Assembly: GCA_963853835.1 (NCBI GenBank)
Contig: OY970828.1
Coordinates: 19,268,977 to 19,332,976 of the forward strand
Direction: 5' to 3'
DNA: 64,000 nt
From: Calendula officinalis
Lineage: Eukaryota; Streptophyta; Magnoliopsida; Asterales; Asteraceae
Below the pieces are notes generated by a model that was not told the DNA's origin, searched no databases, and saw only the letters and a program-made list of their open reading frames with translations. Both the position numbers and the translations under genes were made by a program. Shown one piece after another: positions 35,501 to 51,000 of this stretch. Every line of letters starts with the position of its first letter. The stretch's first letter is position 1.

Positions 35501-38500
35501 AAGTATCCATGTTAAACCGTAATTAGCGTTCATAGCCCATACGAATGGCCCGTGAACCATTGTAACCACTAGCTATGACCAATAACTTATAAGTATCCAT
35601 ATTTTAAACTGTAATTGGTGTCTAGAACCCATACGAATGCCCCGTGAACGATTTTGACCACTAGCTATGACCAATAACCTATAAGTATCCATTTTAAACC
35701 ATAATTGGTGTTCATTACCCATTTGAATGGCCCCTGAACCATTATAATCTCTAGCTTCGACCAATAACCTTTAAGTATCCATTTTAAACCATAATTAGTG
35801 TCCATTACCCATACGAATGGCCCCTGAACCATTATAAACCATAGCTATGACCAATAACCTATAAGTATCCATTTTAAACCTTAATTGGTGTCCGCTACCC
35901 ATACGAATGCCCCGTGAACGATTTTGACCACTAGCTATGACCAATAACCTATAAGTATCCATTTTAAACCATAATTGGTGTCCATTACCCATACGAATGG
36001 CCCGTGAACCATTATAATCTCTAGCTTCGACCAATAACCTATAAGTATCCATTTTAAACCTTAATTGGTGTCCATTACCCACACGAATGGCCCCTGAACC
36101 ATTATAAACCCTAGCTATGACCAATAACCTATAAGTACCATTTTAAACATTAATTGGTGTCCATTACACATACGAATAGCCCGTGAACCATTATAACCAC
36201 TAGCTTCGACCAATAACCTATAAGTACCCTTGTTTAACGTAAATAGCGTCCATAGCCCTTACGAATGGCCCGTGAACCATTGTAACCACTAGCTTTGTCC
36301 AATAACCTATAAGTATCCATGTTAAACCGTAATTAGCGTTCATAGCCCATACGAATGGCCCGTGAACCATTGTAACCTCTAGCTATGACCAATAACTTAT
36401 AAGTATCCATATTTTAAACTGTAATTGGTGTCTAGAACCCATACGAATGCCCCGGGAACGATTTTGACCACTAGCTATGACCAATAACCTATTAGTCTCC
36501 AATTTAAACATTAATTGGTGTCCATTACCCATACGAATGGCCCGTGAAGGATTATAATCACTAGCTTCGACCAATAACCTATAAGTATCCATTTTAAACC
36601 TTAATTTGTGTCCATTACCCATACGAATGGCCCGTGAACCATTATAATCACTAGCTTCGACCAATAACCTATAAGTATCCATTTTAAACCTTAATTGGTG
36701 TCCATTACCCATACGAATGACCCCTGAACCATTATAAACCCTAGCTACGACCAATAACCTATAAGTATCCTTGTTCAACCGTAATTAGCGTCCATAGCCC
36801 ATACTAATGGCCCGTGAACCATTATAACCACTAGCTTCGACCAATAACCTATAAGTATCCATGTTAAACCGTAAATAGCATTCATAGCCCATACGAGTGG
36901 CCCGTGAACCATTATAACCACTAGTTTCGACCAATAACCTATAAGTATCCATTTTAAACCTTAATTGGTGTCCATTACCCATACGAATGGCCCGTGAACC
37001 ATTATAATCACTAGCTTCGACCAATAACCTATAAGTATCCATTTTAACCTTAATTGGTGTCCATTACCCATACGAATGGCCCGTGAACCATTATAATCAC
37101 TAGCTTCAACCAATAACCTATAAGTATCCATTTTAAACCTTAATTGGTGTCCATTACCCATATGAATGGCCCCTGAACAATTATAAACCCTAGCTACGAC
37201 CAATAACCTATAAGTATCCTTGTTAAACCGTAATTAGCGTCCATAGCCCATACAAATGGCCCATGAACCATTATAACCACTAGCTTTTTCCAATAACCTA
37301 TAAGTATCCATGTAAAACCGTAATTAGCGTTCATAGCCCATACGAATGGGCCGTGACCCATTGAAACCACTAGCTATGACCAATAACTTATAAGTGTCCA
37401 TATTTTAATCTGTAATTGGTGTCTAGAACCCATTCGAAAGCCCCGGGAATAATTTTGACCACTAGTTAGGACCAATAACCTATAAGTATCCATTTTAAAC
37501 CTTAATGGGTCTCCATTACCCATACGAATAGCCCGTGAACCATTATAATCACTAGCTTCGACCAATAACCTATAAGTATCCATTTTAAACCTTAATTGGT
37601 GTCCATTGCCCATACGAATGGCCCCTGAACAGTTATAAACCCTAGCTACGACCAATAACATATAAGTATCCTTGTTCAACCGTAATTTGCGTCCATAGCC
37701 CATACGAATGGCCCGTGAACCATTGTAACCACTAGCTATGACCAATAACTTATAAGTATCAATATTTTAAACTGTAATTGGTGTCTAGAACCCATACGAA
37801 TGCCCTGTGAACGATTTTGACCACTAGCTAAGACCAATAACCTATAAGTATCCATTTTAAACCATAATTGGTGTCCATTACCCATATGAATGGCCCGTGA
37901 ACCATTATAATCTCTAGCTTCGACCAATAACCTATAAGTATCTATTTTAAACCTTAATTGGTGTCCATTACCCATACGAATGGCCCCTGAACCATTATAA
38001 ACCCTAGCTATGACCAATAACCTATAAGTATCCATTTTAAACATTAATTGGTGTCCATTACACATACGAATAGCCCGTGAACCATTATAACCACTAGCTT
38101 CGACCAATAACCTATAAGTACCCTTGTTAAACGTAAATAGCGTCCATAGCCCATACGAATGGCCCGTGAACCATTGTAACCACTAGCTTCGACCAATAAC
38201 CTATAAGTATCCATGTTAAACCGTAATTAGCGTTCATAGCCCATACGAATGGCCCGTGAACCATTGTAACCACTAGCTATGACCAATAACTTATAAGTAT
38301 CCATATTTTAAACTGTAATTGGTGTCTAGAACCCATACGAATGCCCCGTGAACAATTTTGACCACTAGTTATGACCAATAACCTATAAGTATCCATTTTA
38401 AACCATAATTGGTGTCCATTACCCATACGAATGGCCCCTGAACCATTATAAACCCTAGCTATGACCAATATCCTATAAGTATTCATTTAAAACATTAATT

Positions 38501-41500
38501 GGTGTCCATTACACATACGAATGGCCCGTGTACCATTATAACCACTAGCTTCGACCAATAACCTATAAGTATCCTTGTTAAACTGTAATTAGCGTCCATA
38601 GCCCATACGAATGGCCCGTGAACCATTATAACCACTAGCTTAGACCAATAAGCTATAAGTATCCATGTTAAACCGTAATTAGCGTTCATAGCCCATATGA
38701 ATGGCCCGTGAACCATTGTAACCACTAGCTATGACCAATAACTTATAAGTATCCATATTTTAAACTGTAATTGGTGTCTAGAACCCATACGAATGCCCCG
38801 TGAACGATTTTGACCACTAGCTATGACCAATAACCTATAAGTATCCATTTTAAACCATAATTGGTGTTCATTACCCATTTGAATGGCCCCTGAACCATTA
38901 TAATCTCTAGCTTCGACCAATAACCTTTAAGTATCCATTTTAAACCATAATTAGTGTCCATTACCCATACGAATGGCCCCTGAACCATTATAAACCATAG
39001 CTATGACCAATAACCTATAAGTATCCATTTTAAACCTTAATTGGTGTCCGCTACCCATACGAATGCCCCGTGAACGATTTTGACCACTAGCTATGACCAA
39101 TAACCTATAAGTATCCATTTTAAACCATAAATGGTGTCCATTACCCATACGAATGGCCCGTGAACCATTATAATCTCTAGCTTCGACCAATAACCTATAA
39201 GTATCCATTTTAAACCTTAATTGGTGTCCATTACCCACACGAATGGCCCCTGAACCATTATAAACCCTAGCTATGACCAATAACCTATAAGTACCATTTT
39301 AAACATTAATTGGTGTCCATTACACATACGAATAGCCCGTGAACCATTATAACCACTAGCTTCGACCAATAACCTATAAGTACCCTTGTTTAACGTAAAT
39401 AGCGTCCATAGCCCATACGAATGGCCCGTGAACCATTGTAACCACTAGCTTTGTCCAATAACCTATAAGTATCCATGTTAAACCGTAATTAGCGTTCATA
39501 GCCCATACGAATGGCCCGTGAACCATTGTAACCTCTAGCTATGACCAATAACTTATAAGTATCCATATTTTAAACTGTAATTGGTGTCTAGAACCCATAC
39601 GAATGCCCCGGGAACGATTTTGACCACTAGCTATGACCAATAACCTATTAGTCTCCAATTTAAACATTAATTGGTGTCCATTACCCATACGAATGGCCCG
39701 TGAAGGATTATAATCACTAGCTTCGACCAATAACCTATAAGTATCCATTTTAAACCTTAATTTGTGTCCATTACCCATACGAATGGCCCGTGAACCATTA
39801 TAATCACTAGCTTCGACCAATAACCTATAAGTATCCATTTTAAACCTTAATTGGTGTCCATTACCCATACGAATGACCCCTGAACCATTATAAACCCTAG
39901 CTACGACCAATAACCTATAAGTATCCTTGTTCAACCGTAATTAGCGTCCATAGCCCATACTAATGGCCCGTGAACCATTATAACCACTAGCTTCGACCAA
40001 TAACCTATAAGTATCCATGTTAAACCGTAAATAGCATTCATAGCCCATACGAGTGGCCCGTGAACCATTATAACCACTAGTTTCGACCAATAACCTATAA
40101 GTATCCATTTTAAACCTTAATTGGTGTCCATTACCCATACGAATGGCCCGTGAACCATTATAATCACTAGCTTCGACCAATAACCTATAAGTATCCATTT
40201 TAACCTTAATTGGTGTCCATTACCCATACGAATGGCCCGTGAACCATTATAATCACTAACTTCAACCAATAACCTATAAGTATCCATTTTAAACCTTAAT
40301 TGGTGTCCATTACCCATATGAATGGCCCCTGAACAATTATAAACCTTAGCTACGACCAATAACCTATAAGTATCCTTGTTAAACCGTAATTAGCGTCCAT
40401 AGCCCATACAAATGGCCCATGAACCATTATAACCACTAGCTTTTTCCAATAACCTATAAGTATCCATGTAAAACCGTAATTAGCGTTCATAGCCCATACG
40501 AATGGGCCGTGACCCATTGAAACCACTAGCTATGACCAATAACTTATAAGTGTCCATATTTTAATCTGTAATTGGTGTCTAGAACCCATTCGAAAGCCCC
40601 GGGAATAATTTTGACCACTAGTTAGGACCAATAACCTATAAGTATCCATTTTAAACCTTAATGGGTCTCCATTACCCATACGAATAGCCCGTGAACCATT
40701 ATAATCACTAGCTTCGACCAATAACCTATAAGTATCCATTTTAAACCTTAATTGGTGTCCATTGCCCATACGAATGGCCCCTGAACAGTTATAAACCCTA
40801 GCTACGACCAATAACATATAAGTATCCTTGTTCAACCGTAATTTGCGTCCATAGCCCATACGAATGGCCCGTGAACCATTGTAACCACTAGCTATGACCA
40901 ATAACTTATAAGTATCAATATTTTAAACTGTAATTGGTGTCTAGAACCCATACGAATGCCCTGTGAACGATTTTGACCACTAGCTAAGACCAATAACCTA
41001 TAAGTATCCATTTTAAACCATAATTGGTGTCCATTACCCATACGAATGGCCCGTGAACCATTATAATCTCTAGCTTCGACCAATAACCTATAAGTATCTA
41101 TTTTAAACCTTAATTGGTGTCCATTACCCATACGAATGGCCCCTGAACCATTATAAACCCTAGCTATGACCAATAACCTATAAGTATCCATTTTAAACAT
41201 TAATTGGTGTCCATTACACATACGAATAGCCCGTGAACCATTATAACCACTAGCTTCGACCAATAACCTATAAGTACCCTTGTTAAACGTAAATAGCGTC
41301 CATAGCCCATACGAATGGCCCGTGAACCATTGTAACCACTAGCTTCGACCAATAACCTATAAGTATCCATGTTAAACCGTAATTAGCGTTCATAGCCCAT
41401 ACGAATGGCCCGTGAACCATTGTAACCACTAGCTATGACCAATAACTTATAAGTATCCATATTTTAAACTGTAATTGGTGTCTAGAACCCATACGAATGC

Positions 41501-42184
41501 CCCGTGAACAATTTTGACCACTAGTTATGACCAATAACCTATAAGTATCCATTTTAAACCATAATTGGTGTCCATTACCCATACGAATGGCCCCTGAACC
41601 ATTATAAACCCTAGCTATGACCAATATCCTATAAGTATTCATTTAAAACATTAATTGGTGTCCATTACACATACGAATGGCCCGTGTACCATTATAACCA
41701 CTAGCTTCGACCAATAACCTATAAGTATCCTTGTTAAACTGTAATTAGCGTCCATAGCCCATACGAATGGCCCGTGAACCATTATAACCACTAGCTTAGA
41801 CCAATAAGCTATAAGTATCCATGTTAAACCGTAATTAGCGTTCATAGCCCATACGAATGGCCCGTGAACCATTGTAACCACTAGCTATGACCAATAACTT
41901 ATAAGTATCCATATTTTAAACTGTAATTGGTGTCTAGAACCCATACGAATGCCCCGTGAACGATTTTGACCACTAGCTATGACCAATAACCTATAAGTAT
42001 CCATTTTAAACCATAATTGGTGTTCATTACCCATTTGAATGGCCCCTAAACCATTATAATCTCTAGCTTCGACCAATAACCTTTAAGTATCCATTTTAAA
42101 CCATAATTAGTGTCCATTACCCATACGAATGGCCCCTGAACCATTATAAACCATATCTATGACCAATAACCTATAAGTATCCAT
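29540..42184. repeat. 3156-bp HOR, four tandem copies (35 monomers each)
   Basis: Landmarks repeat at exactly 3156-bp steps: the D monomer with TCTAGA at 30078, 33234, 36390 and 39546; GAATAATTTTGACC after CCCCGGG near 31135, 34291, 37447 and 40603; TTAATGGGTCTCC near 31191, 34347, 37503 and 40659; AGCTATAAGTATCC near 32339, 35495, 38651 and 41807. The length equals 35 x 90 + 10 (five 92-bp monomers) - 4 (four one-base deletions). Copies 2-4 share changes absent from copy 1, such as ATTAGTCTCCAATTT (33334, 36490, 39646) and CATACTAATGG, so copy 1 is the outlier and the others expanded later. Matching ends near 42184, where CATTTTAAACCTTAATTGG is replaced by CATTTTAAACATTAATTGG. Confidence 0.95.
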
Positions 42185-45100
42185 TTTAAACATTAATTGG
42201 TGTCCATTACACATACGAATGGCCCGTGAACCATTATAACCACTAGCTTCGACCAATAACCTATAAGTAACCTTGTTAAACCGTAATTAGCGTCCATAGC
42301 CCATACGAATGGCCCGTGAACCATTATAACCACTAGCTTCGACCAAGAACCTATAAGTGACCATGTTAAACCGTAATTAGCGTTCATGGCCCATACAAAT
42401 GGCCCTTGAACCATTGAAACCACTAGCTATGACCAATAACTTATAAGTATCTACATTTTAAACTGTAGTTGGTGTCTAGAACCCATACGAATGCCCCGTG
42501 AACGATTTTGACCACTACTTATTACCAATAACCTATAAGTATCCATTTTAAACCTTAATTGGTGTCCATTACCCATACGAATGGCCCCTGAACCATTATA
42601 AACCCTAGCTATGACCAACAACCTATAAGTATCCATTTTAAACATTAATTCGTGTCCATTACACATACGAATAGCCCGTGAACCATTATAATCGCTAGCT
42701 TCGACCAATAACCTATAAGTACCCTTGTTAAACTGTAAATAGCGTCCATAGCCCATACGAATGGCCCGTGAACCATTATAACCACTAGTTTCGACCAATA
42801 ACCTATAAGTATCCATTTTAAACCTTAATTGGTGTCCATTACCCATACGAATGGGCCGTGAACCATTATAAACCCTAGCTACGACCTATAACCTATAAGT
42901 ATCCTTGTTAAATCATAATTAGCGTCCATAGCCCATACGAATGGCCCGTGAACCATTATAACCACTAGCTTCGACCAATAACCTATAAGTATCCATGTTA
43001 AACCGTAATTAGCGTTCATAGCCCATACGAATGGCCCGTGAACCATTGTAACCACTAGCTATGACCAATAACTTATAAGTATCCATATTTTAAACTGTAA
43101 TTGGTGTCTAGAACCCATACGAATGCCCCGTGAACAATTTTGACCACTAGTTATGACCAATAACCTATAAGTATCCATTTTAAACCATAATTGGTGTCCA
43201 TTACCCATATGAATGGCCCCTGAACCATTATAAACCCTAGCTATGACCAATATCCTATAAGTATCCATTTAAAACATTAATTGGTGTCCATTACACATAC
43301 GAATGGCCCGTGTACCATTATAACCACTAGCTTTGACCAATAACCTATAAGTATCCTTGTTTAACCGTAATTAGCGTCCATAGCCCATACGAATGGCCCG
43401 TGAACCATTATAACCACTAGCTTCGACCAATAACCTATAAGTATCCATGTTAAACCGTAATTAGCGTTGATAGCCCATACGAATGGCCCGTGAACCATTG
43501 TAACCACTAGCTATGACCAATAACTTATAAGTATCCATATTTTAAACTGTAATTGGTGTCTAGAACCCATACGAATGCCCCATGAACGATTTTGACCACT
43601 AGCTATGACCAATAACCTATAAGTATCCATTTTAAACCATAATTAGTGTCCATTACCCATACGAATGGCCCCTGAACCATTATAAACCCTAGCTATGACC
43701 AATAACCTATAAGTATCCATTTTAAACATTAATTGGTGTCCATTACACATACGAATGGCCCGTGTACGATTATGACCACTAGCTTTGACCAATAACCTAT
43801 AATTATCCTTGTTAAACCGTAATTAGCGTCCATAGCCCATACGAATGGCTCGTGAACCATTATAGCACTAGTTTTGACCAATAACCTATAAGTATCCATT
43901 TTAAACCTTAATTGGTGTCCATTACCCATACGAATGGCCCGTGAACCACTATAAACCCTAGCTTCGACCAACAACCTCTAAGTATCCATTTTAAACCTTA
44001 ATTGGTGTCCATTACCCATACGAATGGCCCCTGAACCATTATAAACCCTAGCTACGACCAATAACCTATAAGTATCCTTATTAAACCGTAATTAGCGTCC
44101 ATAGCCCATACGAATGGCCCGTGTACCATTATAACCACTAGCTTCGACCAATAACCTATAAGTATCCTTGTTAAACCGTAATTAGCGTCCATAGCCCATA
44201 CGAATGGCCCGTGAACCATTATAACCACTAGCTTCGACCAATAACCTATAAGTATCCATGTTAAACCATAATTAGCATTCATAGCCCATACGAATGGCCC
44301 GTAAACCATTGTAACCACTAGCTATGACAAATAACTTATAAGTATCCATATTTAAAACTGTAATTGGTGTCTAGAACCCATGCGAATGCCCCATGAATGA
44401 TTGTGACCACTAGCTATGACCAATAACCTATAAGTATCCATTTTAAACCTTAATTGGTGTCCATTACCCGTACGAATGTCCCGTGAACCATTATAATCAC
44501 TAGCTTCGACAAATAACCTATTAGTATCCATTTTAAACCTTAATTGGTGTCCATTACCCATACGAATGGCCCCTGAACCATTATAAACCCTAGCTACGAC
44601 CAATAACCTATAAGTACCCTTGTTAAACCGTAATTAGCGTCCATAGCCCATACGAATGCCCCGTGAACAATTTTGACCACTAGTTTCAATCAATAACCTA
44701 TAAGTATCCATATTTTAAACTGTAATTGGTGTCTAGAACCCATACGAATGCCCCGTGAACGATTTTGACCACTAGCTATGACCAATAACCTATAAGTATC
44801 CATTTTAAACAATAATTGGTGTCCATTACACATACGAATGGCCCGTGAACCATTATAATCACTAGCTTCGACCAATAACCTATAAGTATCCTTGTTAAAC
44901 CGTAATTAGTGTCCATAGCCCATACGAATGGCCCGTGAACCATTATAGCACTAGTTTCGACCAATAACCTATAAGTATCCATTTTAAACCTTAATTGGTG
45001 TCCATTACCCATACGAATGGCCCGTGAACCACTATAATCACTAGCTTCGACCAACAACCTATAAGTATCCTTTTTAAACCTTAATTGGTGTCCATTACCC

Positions 45101-47699
45101 ATACGAATGGCCCCTGAACCATTATAAACCCTAGCTACGACCAATAACCTATAAGTATCCTTATTAAACCGTAATTAGCGTCCATAGCCCATACGAATGG
45201 CCCGTGTACCATTATAACCACTAGCTTCGACCAATAACCTATAAGTATCCTTGTTAAACCGTAATTAGCGTCCATAGCCCATACGAATGGCCCGTGAACC
45301 TTTATAACCACTAGCTTCGACCAATAACCTATAAGTATCCATGTTAAACCATAATTAGCATTCATAGCCCATACGAATGGCCCGTAAACCATTGTAACCA
45401 CTAGCTATGACCAATAACTTATAAGTATCCATATTTAAAACTGTAATTGGTGTCTAGAACCCATGCGAATGCCCCGTGAATGATTGTGACCACTAGCTAT
45501 GACCAATAAACTATAAGTATCCATTTTAAACCTTAATTGGTGTCCATTACCCGTACGAATGTCCCGTGAACCATTATAATCACTAGCTTCGACAAATAAC
45601 CTATAAGTATCCATTTTAAACCTTAATTGGTGTCCATTACCCATACGAATGGCCCCTGAACCATTATAAACCCTAGCTACGACCAATAACCTATAAGTAT
45701 CCTTGTTAAACCGTAATTAGCGTCCATAGCCCATACGAATGCCCCGTGAACAATTTTGACCACTAGTTTCAAACAATAACCTATAAGTATCCATATTTTA
45801 AAGTGTAATTGGTGTCTAGAACCCATACGAATGCCCCGTGAATGATTTTGAGCACTAGCTATGACCAATAACCTATAAGTATCCATTTTAAACATTAATT
45901 GGTGTCCGTTACACATACGAATGGCCCGTGAACCATTATAATCACTAGCTTCGACCAATAACCTATAAGTATCCTTGTTAAACCATAATTAGCGTCCATA
46001 GCCCATACGAATGGCCCGTGAACCATTATAACCACTAGCTTCGACCAATAACCTATAAGTCTCCATGTTAAACCGTAATTAGCGTTCATAGCCCATACGA
46101 ATGGCCCGTGAACCATTGTAACCACTAGCTATGACCAATAACTTATAAGTATCCATATTTTAAACTGTAATTGGTGTCTAGAACCCATACGAATGCCCCG
46201 TGAATGATTTTGACCACTAGCTATGACCAATAACCTATAAGTATCCATTTTAAACCATAATTGGTGTTCATTACCCAAATGAATGGCCCCTGAACCATTA
46301 TAATCTCTAGCTTCGACCAATAACCTTTAAGTATCCATTTTAAACCATAATTAGTGTCCATTACCCATACGAATGGCCCCTGAACCATTATAAACCCTAG
46401 CTATGACCAATAACCTATAAGTATCCATTTTAAACATTAATTGGTGTCCATTACACATACGAATGGCCCGTGTACCATTATGACCACTAGCTTTGACCAA
46501 TAACCTAAAAGTATCCTTGTTAAACCGTAATTAGCGTCCATAGCCCATACGAATGGCCCGTGAACCATTATAACCACTAGCTTCGACCAATAACCTATAA
46601 GTATCCATGTTAAACCATAATTAGCATTCATAGCCCATACGAATGGCCCGTAAACCATTGTAACCACTAGCTATGACCAATAACTTATAAGTATCCATAT
46701 TTAAAACTGTAATTGGTGTCTAGAACCCATGCGAATGCCCCGTGAATGATTGTGACCACTAGCTATGACCAATAAACTATAAGTATCCATTTTAAACGTT
46801 AATTGGTGTCCATTACCCGTACGAATGTCCCGTGAACCATTATAATCACTAGCTTCGACAAATAACCTATAAGTATCCATTTTAAACCTTAATTGGTGTC
46901 CATTACCCATACGAATGGCCCCTGAACCATTATAAACCCTAGCTACGACCAATAACCTATAAGTATCCTTGTTAAACCGTAATTAGCGTCCATAGCCCAT
47001 ACGAATGCCCCGTGAACAATTTTGACCACTAGTTTCAAACAATAACCTATAAGTATCCATATTTTAAACTGTAATTGGTGTCTAGAACCCATACGAATGC
47101 CCCGTGAACGATTTTGACCACTAGCTATGACCAATAACCTATAAGTACCCATTTTAAACATTAATTGGTGTCCGTTACACATACGAATGGCCCGTGAACC
47201 ATTATAATCACTAGCTTCGACCAATAACCTATAAGTATCCTTGTTAAACCATAATTAGCGTCCATAGCCCATACGAATGGCCCGTGAACCATTATAACCA
47301 CTAGCTTCGACCAATAACCTATAAGTCTCCATGTTAAACCGTAATTAGCGTTCATAGCCCATATGAATGGCCCGTGAACCATTGTAACCACTAGCTATGA
47401 CCAATAACTTATAAGTATCCATATTTTAAACTGTAATTGGTGTCTAGAACCCATACGAATGCCCCGTGAATGATTTTGACCACTAGCTATGACCAATAAC
47501 CTATAAGTATCCATTTTAAACCATAATTGGTGTTCATTACCCATATGAATGGCCCCTGAACCATTATAATCTCTAGCTTCGACCAATAACCTTTAAGTAT
47601 CCATTTTAAACCATAATTAGTGTCCATTACCCATACGAATGGCTCCTGAACCATTATAAACCCTAGCTATGACCAATAACCTATAAGTATCCATTTTAA
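42185..47699. repeat. Mixed HOR block with 1083-bp and 1266-bp repeats
   Basis: To the right of the 3156-bp array, 42190-42900 resembles 26232-26930 (same CCAAGAACC and CTACTTATTACC strings), and 43059-43330 is a standard pentamer. From about 44000 the same monomer series appears three times: landmarks step by 1083 bp (for example CATATTTAAAACTG near 44347 and 45430) and then by 1266 bp (45430 to 46696). 1266 equals 14 monomers plus three 92-bp monomers (+6). The series differ by insertion or loss of whole monomers. The CATATTTAAAACTG form of the D monomer is largely confined to 44.3-49.1 kb. Confidence 0.8.
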
Positions 47700-49141
47700 A
47701 CATTAATTGGTGTCCGTTACACATACGAATGGCCCGTGTACCATTATGACCACTAGCTTTGACCAATAACCTAAAAGTATCCTTGTTAAACCGTAATTAG
47801 CGTCCATAGCCCATACGAATGGCTCGTGAACCATTATAGCACTAGTTTCGACCAATAACCTATAAGTATCCATTTTAAACCTTAATTGGTGTCCATTACC
47901 CATACGAATGGCCCGTGAACCACTATAATCACTAGCTTCGACCAACAACCTATAAGTATCCATTTTAAACCTTAATTGGTGTCCATTACCCATACGAATG
48001 GCCCCTGAACCATTATAAACCCTAGCTACAACCAATAACCTATAAGTATCCTTATTAAACCGTAATTAGCGTCCGTAGCCCATACGAATGGCCCGTGTAC
48101 CATTATAACCACTAGCTTCGACCAATAACCTATAAGTATCCTTGTTAAACCGTAATTAGCGTCCATAGCCCATACGAATGGCCCGTGAACCATTATAACC
48201 ACTAGCTTCGACCAATAACCTATAAGTATCCATGTTAAACCATAATTAGCATTCATATCCCATACGAATGGCCCGTAAACCATTGTAACCACTAGCTATG
48301 ACCAATAACTTATAAGTATCCATATTTAAAACTGTAATTGGTGTCTAGAACCCATGCGAATGCCCCGTGAATGATTGTGACCACTAGCTATGACCAATAA
48401 CCTATAAGTATCCATTTTAAACATTAATTGGTGTCCGTTACACATACGAATGGCCCGTGTACCATTATGACCACTAGCTTTGACCAATAACCTAAAAGTA
48501 TCCTTGTTAAACCGTAATTAGCGTCCATAGCCCATACGAATGGCTCGTGAACCATTATAGCACTAGTTTCGACCAATAACCTATAAGTATCCATTTTAAA
48601 CCTTAATTGGTGTCCATTACCCATACGAATGGCCCGTGAACCACTATAATCACTAGCTTCGACCAACAACCTATAAGTATCCATTTTAAACCTTAATTGG
48701 TGTCCATTACCCATACGAATGGCCCCTGAACCATTATAAACCCTAGCTACAACCAATAACCTATAAGTATCCTTATTAAACCGTAATTAGCGTCCGTAGC
48801 CCATACGAATGGCCCGTGTACCATTATAACCACTAGCTTCGACCAATAACCTATAAGTATCCTTGTTAAACCGTAATTAGCGTCCATAGCCCATACGAAT
48901 GGCCCGTGAACCATTATAACCACTAGCTTCGACCAATAACCTATAAGTATCCATGTTAAACCATAATTAGCATTCATATCCCATACGAATGGCCCGTAAA
49001 CCATTGTAACCACTAGCTATGACCAATAACTTATAAGTATCCATATTTAAAACTGTAATTGGTGTCTAGAACCCATGCGAATGCCCCGTGAATGATTGTG
49101 ACCACTAGCTATGACCAATAACCTATAAGTATCCATTTTAA
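47700..49141. repeat. 721-bp tandem duplication, two visually identical copies (8 monomers)
   Basis: 47700-48420 and 48421-49141 agree at every position I compared, including rare variants: GTCCGTTACACATACG, CCTAAAAGTATCC, TTATAGCACTAG (one base short), CCTTATTAAACCG followed by GTCCGTAGCCC, and CATATCCCATACG. 721 equals 8 x 90 + 2 (one D monomer) - 1. Such identity points to the most recent duplication in the window, or to an assembly artefact. Confidence 0.9.
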
Positions 49142-51000
49142 ACCTTAATTGGTGTCCATTACCCGTACGAATGTCCCGTGAACCATTATAATCACTAGCT
49201 TCGACAAATAACCTATAAGTATCCATTTTAAACCTTAATTGGTGTCCATTACCCATACGAATGGCCCCTGAACCATTATAAACCCTAGCTACGACCAATA
49301 ACCTATAAGTATCCTTGTTAAACCGTAATTAGCGTCCATAGCCCATATGAATGGCCCGTGAACCATTATAACCACTAGTTTCAAACAATAACCTATAAGT
49401 ATCCATATTTTAAACTGTAATTGGTGTCTAGAACCCATACGAATGCCCCGTGAACGATTTTGACCACTAGCTATGACCAATAACCTATAAGTATCCATTT
49501 TAAACCTTAATTGGTGTCCATTACCCATATGAATGGCCCCTGAACAATTATAAACCCTAGCTACGACCAATAACCTATAAGTATCCTTGTTAAACCGTAA
49601 TTAGCGTCCATAGCCCATACGAATGGCCCGTGAACCATTATAACCACTAGCTTTTTCCAATAACCTATAAGTATCCATGTAAAACCGTAATTAGCGTTCA
49701 GAGCCCATACGAATGGGCCGTGAACCATTGAAACCACTACCTATGACCAATAACTTATAAGTGTCCATATTTTAAACTGTAATTGGTGTCTAGAACCCAT
49801 ACGAAAGCCCCGGGAATAATTTTGACCACTAGCTAGGACCAATAACCTATAAGTATCCATTTTAAACCTTAATTGGTCTCCATTACCCATACGAATAGCC
49901 CGTGAACCATTATAATCACTAGCTTCGACCAATAACCTATAAGTATCCATTTTAAACCTTAATTGGTGTCCATTACCCATACGAATGGCCCGTGAACCAT
50001 TATAATCTCTAGCTTCTACCAATAACCTTTAAGTATCCATTTTAAACCATAATTGGTGTCCATTACCCATATGAATGGCCCCTGAACAGTTATAAACCCT
50101 AGCTACGACCAATAACCTATAAGTATCCTTGTTCAACCGTAATTAGCGTCCATAGCCCATACGAATGGCCCGTGAACCATTGTAACCACTAGCTATGACC
50201 AATAACTTATAAGTATCCATATTTTAAACTGTAATTGGTGTCTAGAACCCATACGAATGCCCCGTGAACGATTTTGACCACTAGCTATGACCAATAACCT
50301 ATAAGTATCCCTTTTAAACCATAATTGGTGTCCATTACCCATACGAATGGCCCGTGAACCATTATAATCTCTAGCTTCTACCAATAACCTTTAAGTATCC
50401 ATTTTAAACCATAATTGGTGTCCATTACCCATATGAATGGCCCCTGAACCATTATAAACCCTAGCTATGACCAATAACCTATAAGTATCCATTTTAAACA
50501 TTAATTGGTGTCCATTACACATACGAATGGCCCGTGAACCATTATAACCACTAGCTTCGACCAATAACCTATAAGTAACCTTGTTAAACCGTAATTAGCG
50601 TCCATAGCCCATCCGAATGGCCCGTGAACCATTATAACCACTAGCTTCGACCAAGAACCTATAAGTGTCCATGTTAAACCGTAATTAGCGTTCATGGCCC
50701 ATACACATGGCCCTTGAACCATTGAAACCACTAGCTATGACCAATAACTTATAAGTATCTATATTTTAAACTGTAGTTGGTGTCTAGAACCCATACGAAT
50801 GCCCCGTGAACGATTTTGACCACTACTTATTACCAATAACCTATAAGTATCCATTTTAAACCTTAATTGGTGTCCATTACCCATACGAATGGCCCCTGAA
50901 CCATTATAAACCCTAGCTATGACCAATAACCTATAAGTATCCATTTTAAACATTAATTGGTGTCCATTACACATACGAATAGCCCGTGAACCATTATAAC
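49142..51000. repeat. 90-bp monomers without a clear local HOR
   Basis: About 20 monomers assembled from material seen elsewhere. 49640-49860 matches part of the 3156-bp unit (GCTTTTTCCAATAACC and CATGTAAAACCG, as near 30971). 50501-50974 matches the series at 42193-42666. The monomer ending AGCTTCTACCAATAACCTTTAAG occurs twice (about 50010 and 50370), about 360 bp or four monomers apart. No gene is present. Confidence 0.8.
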
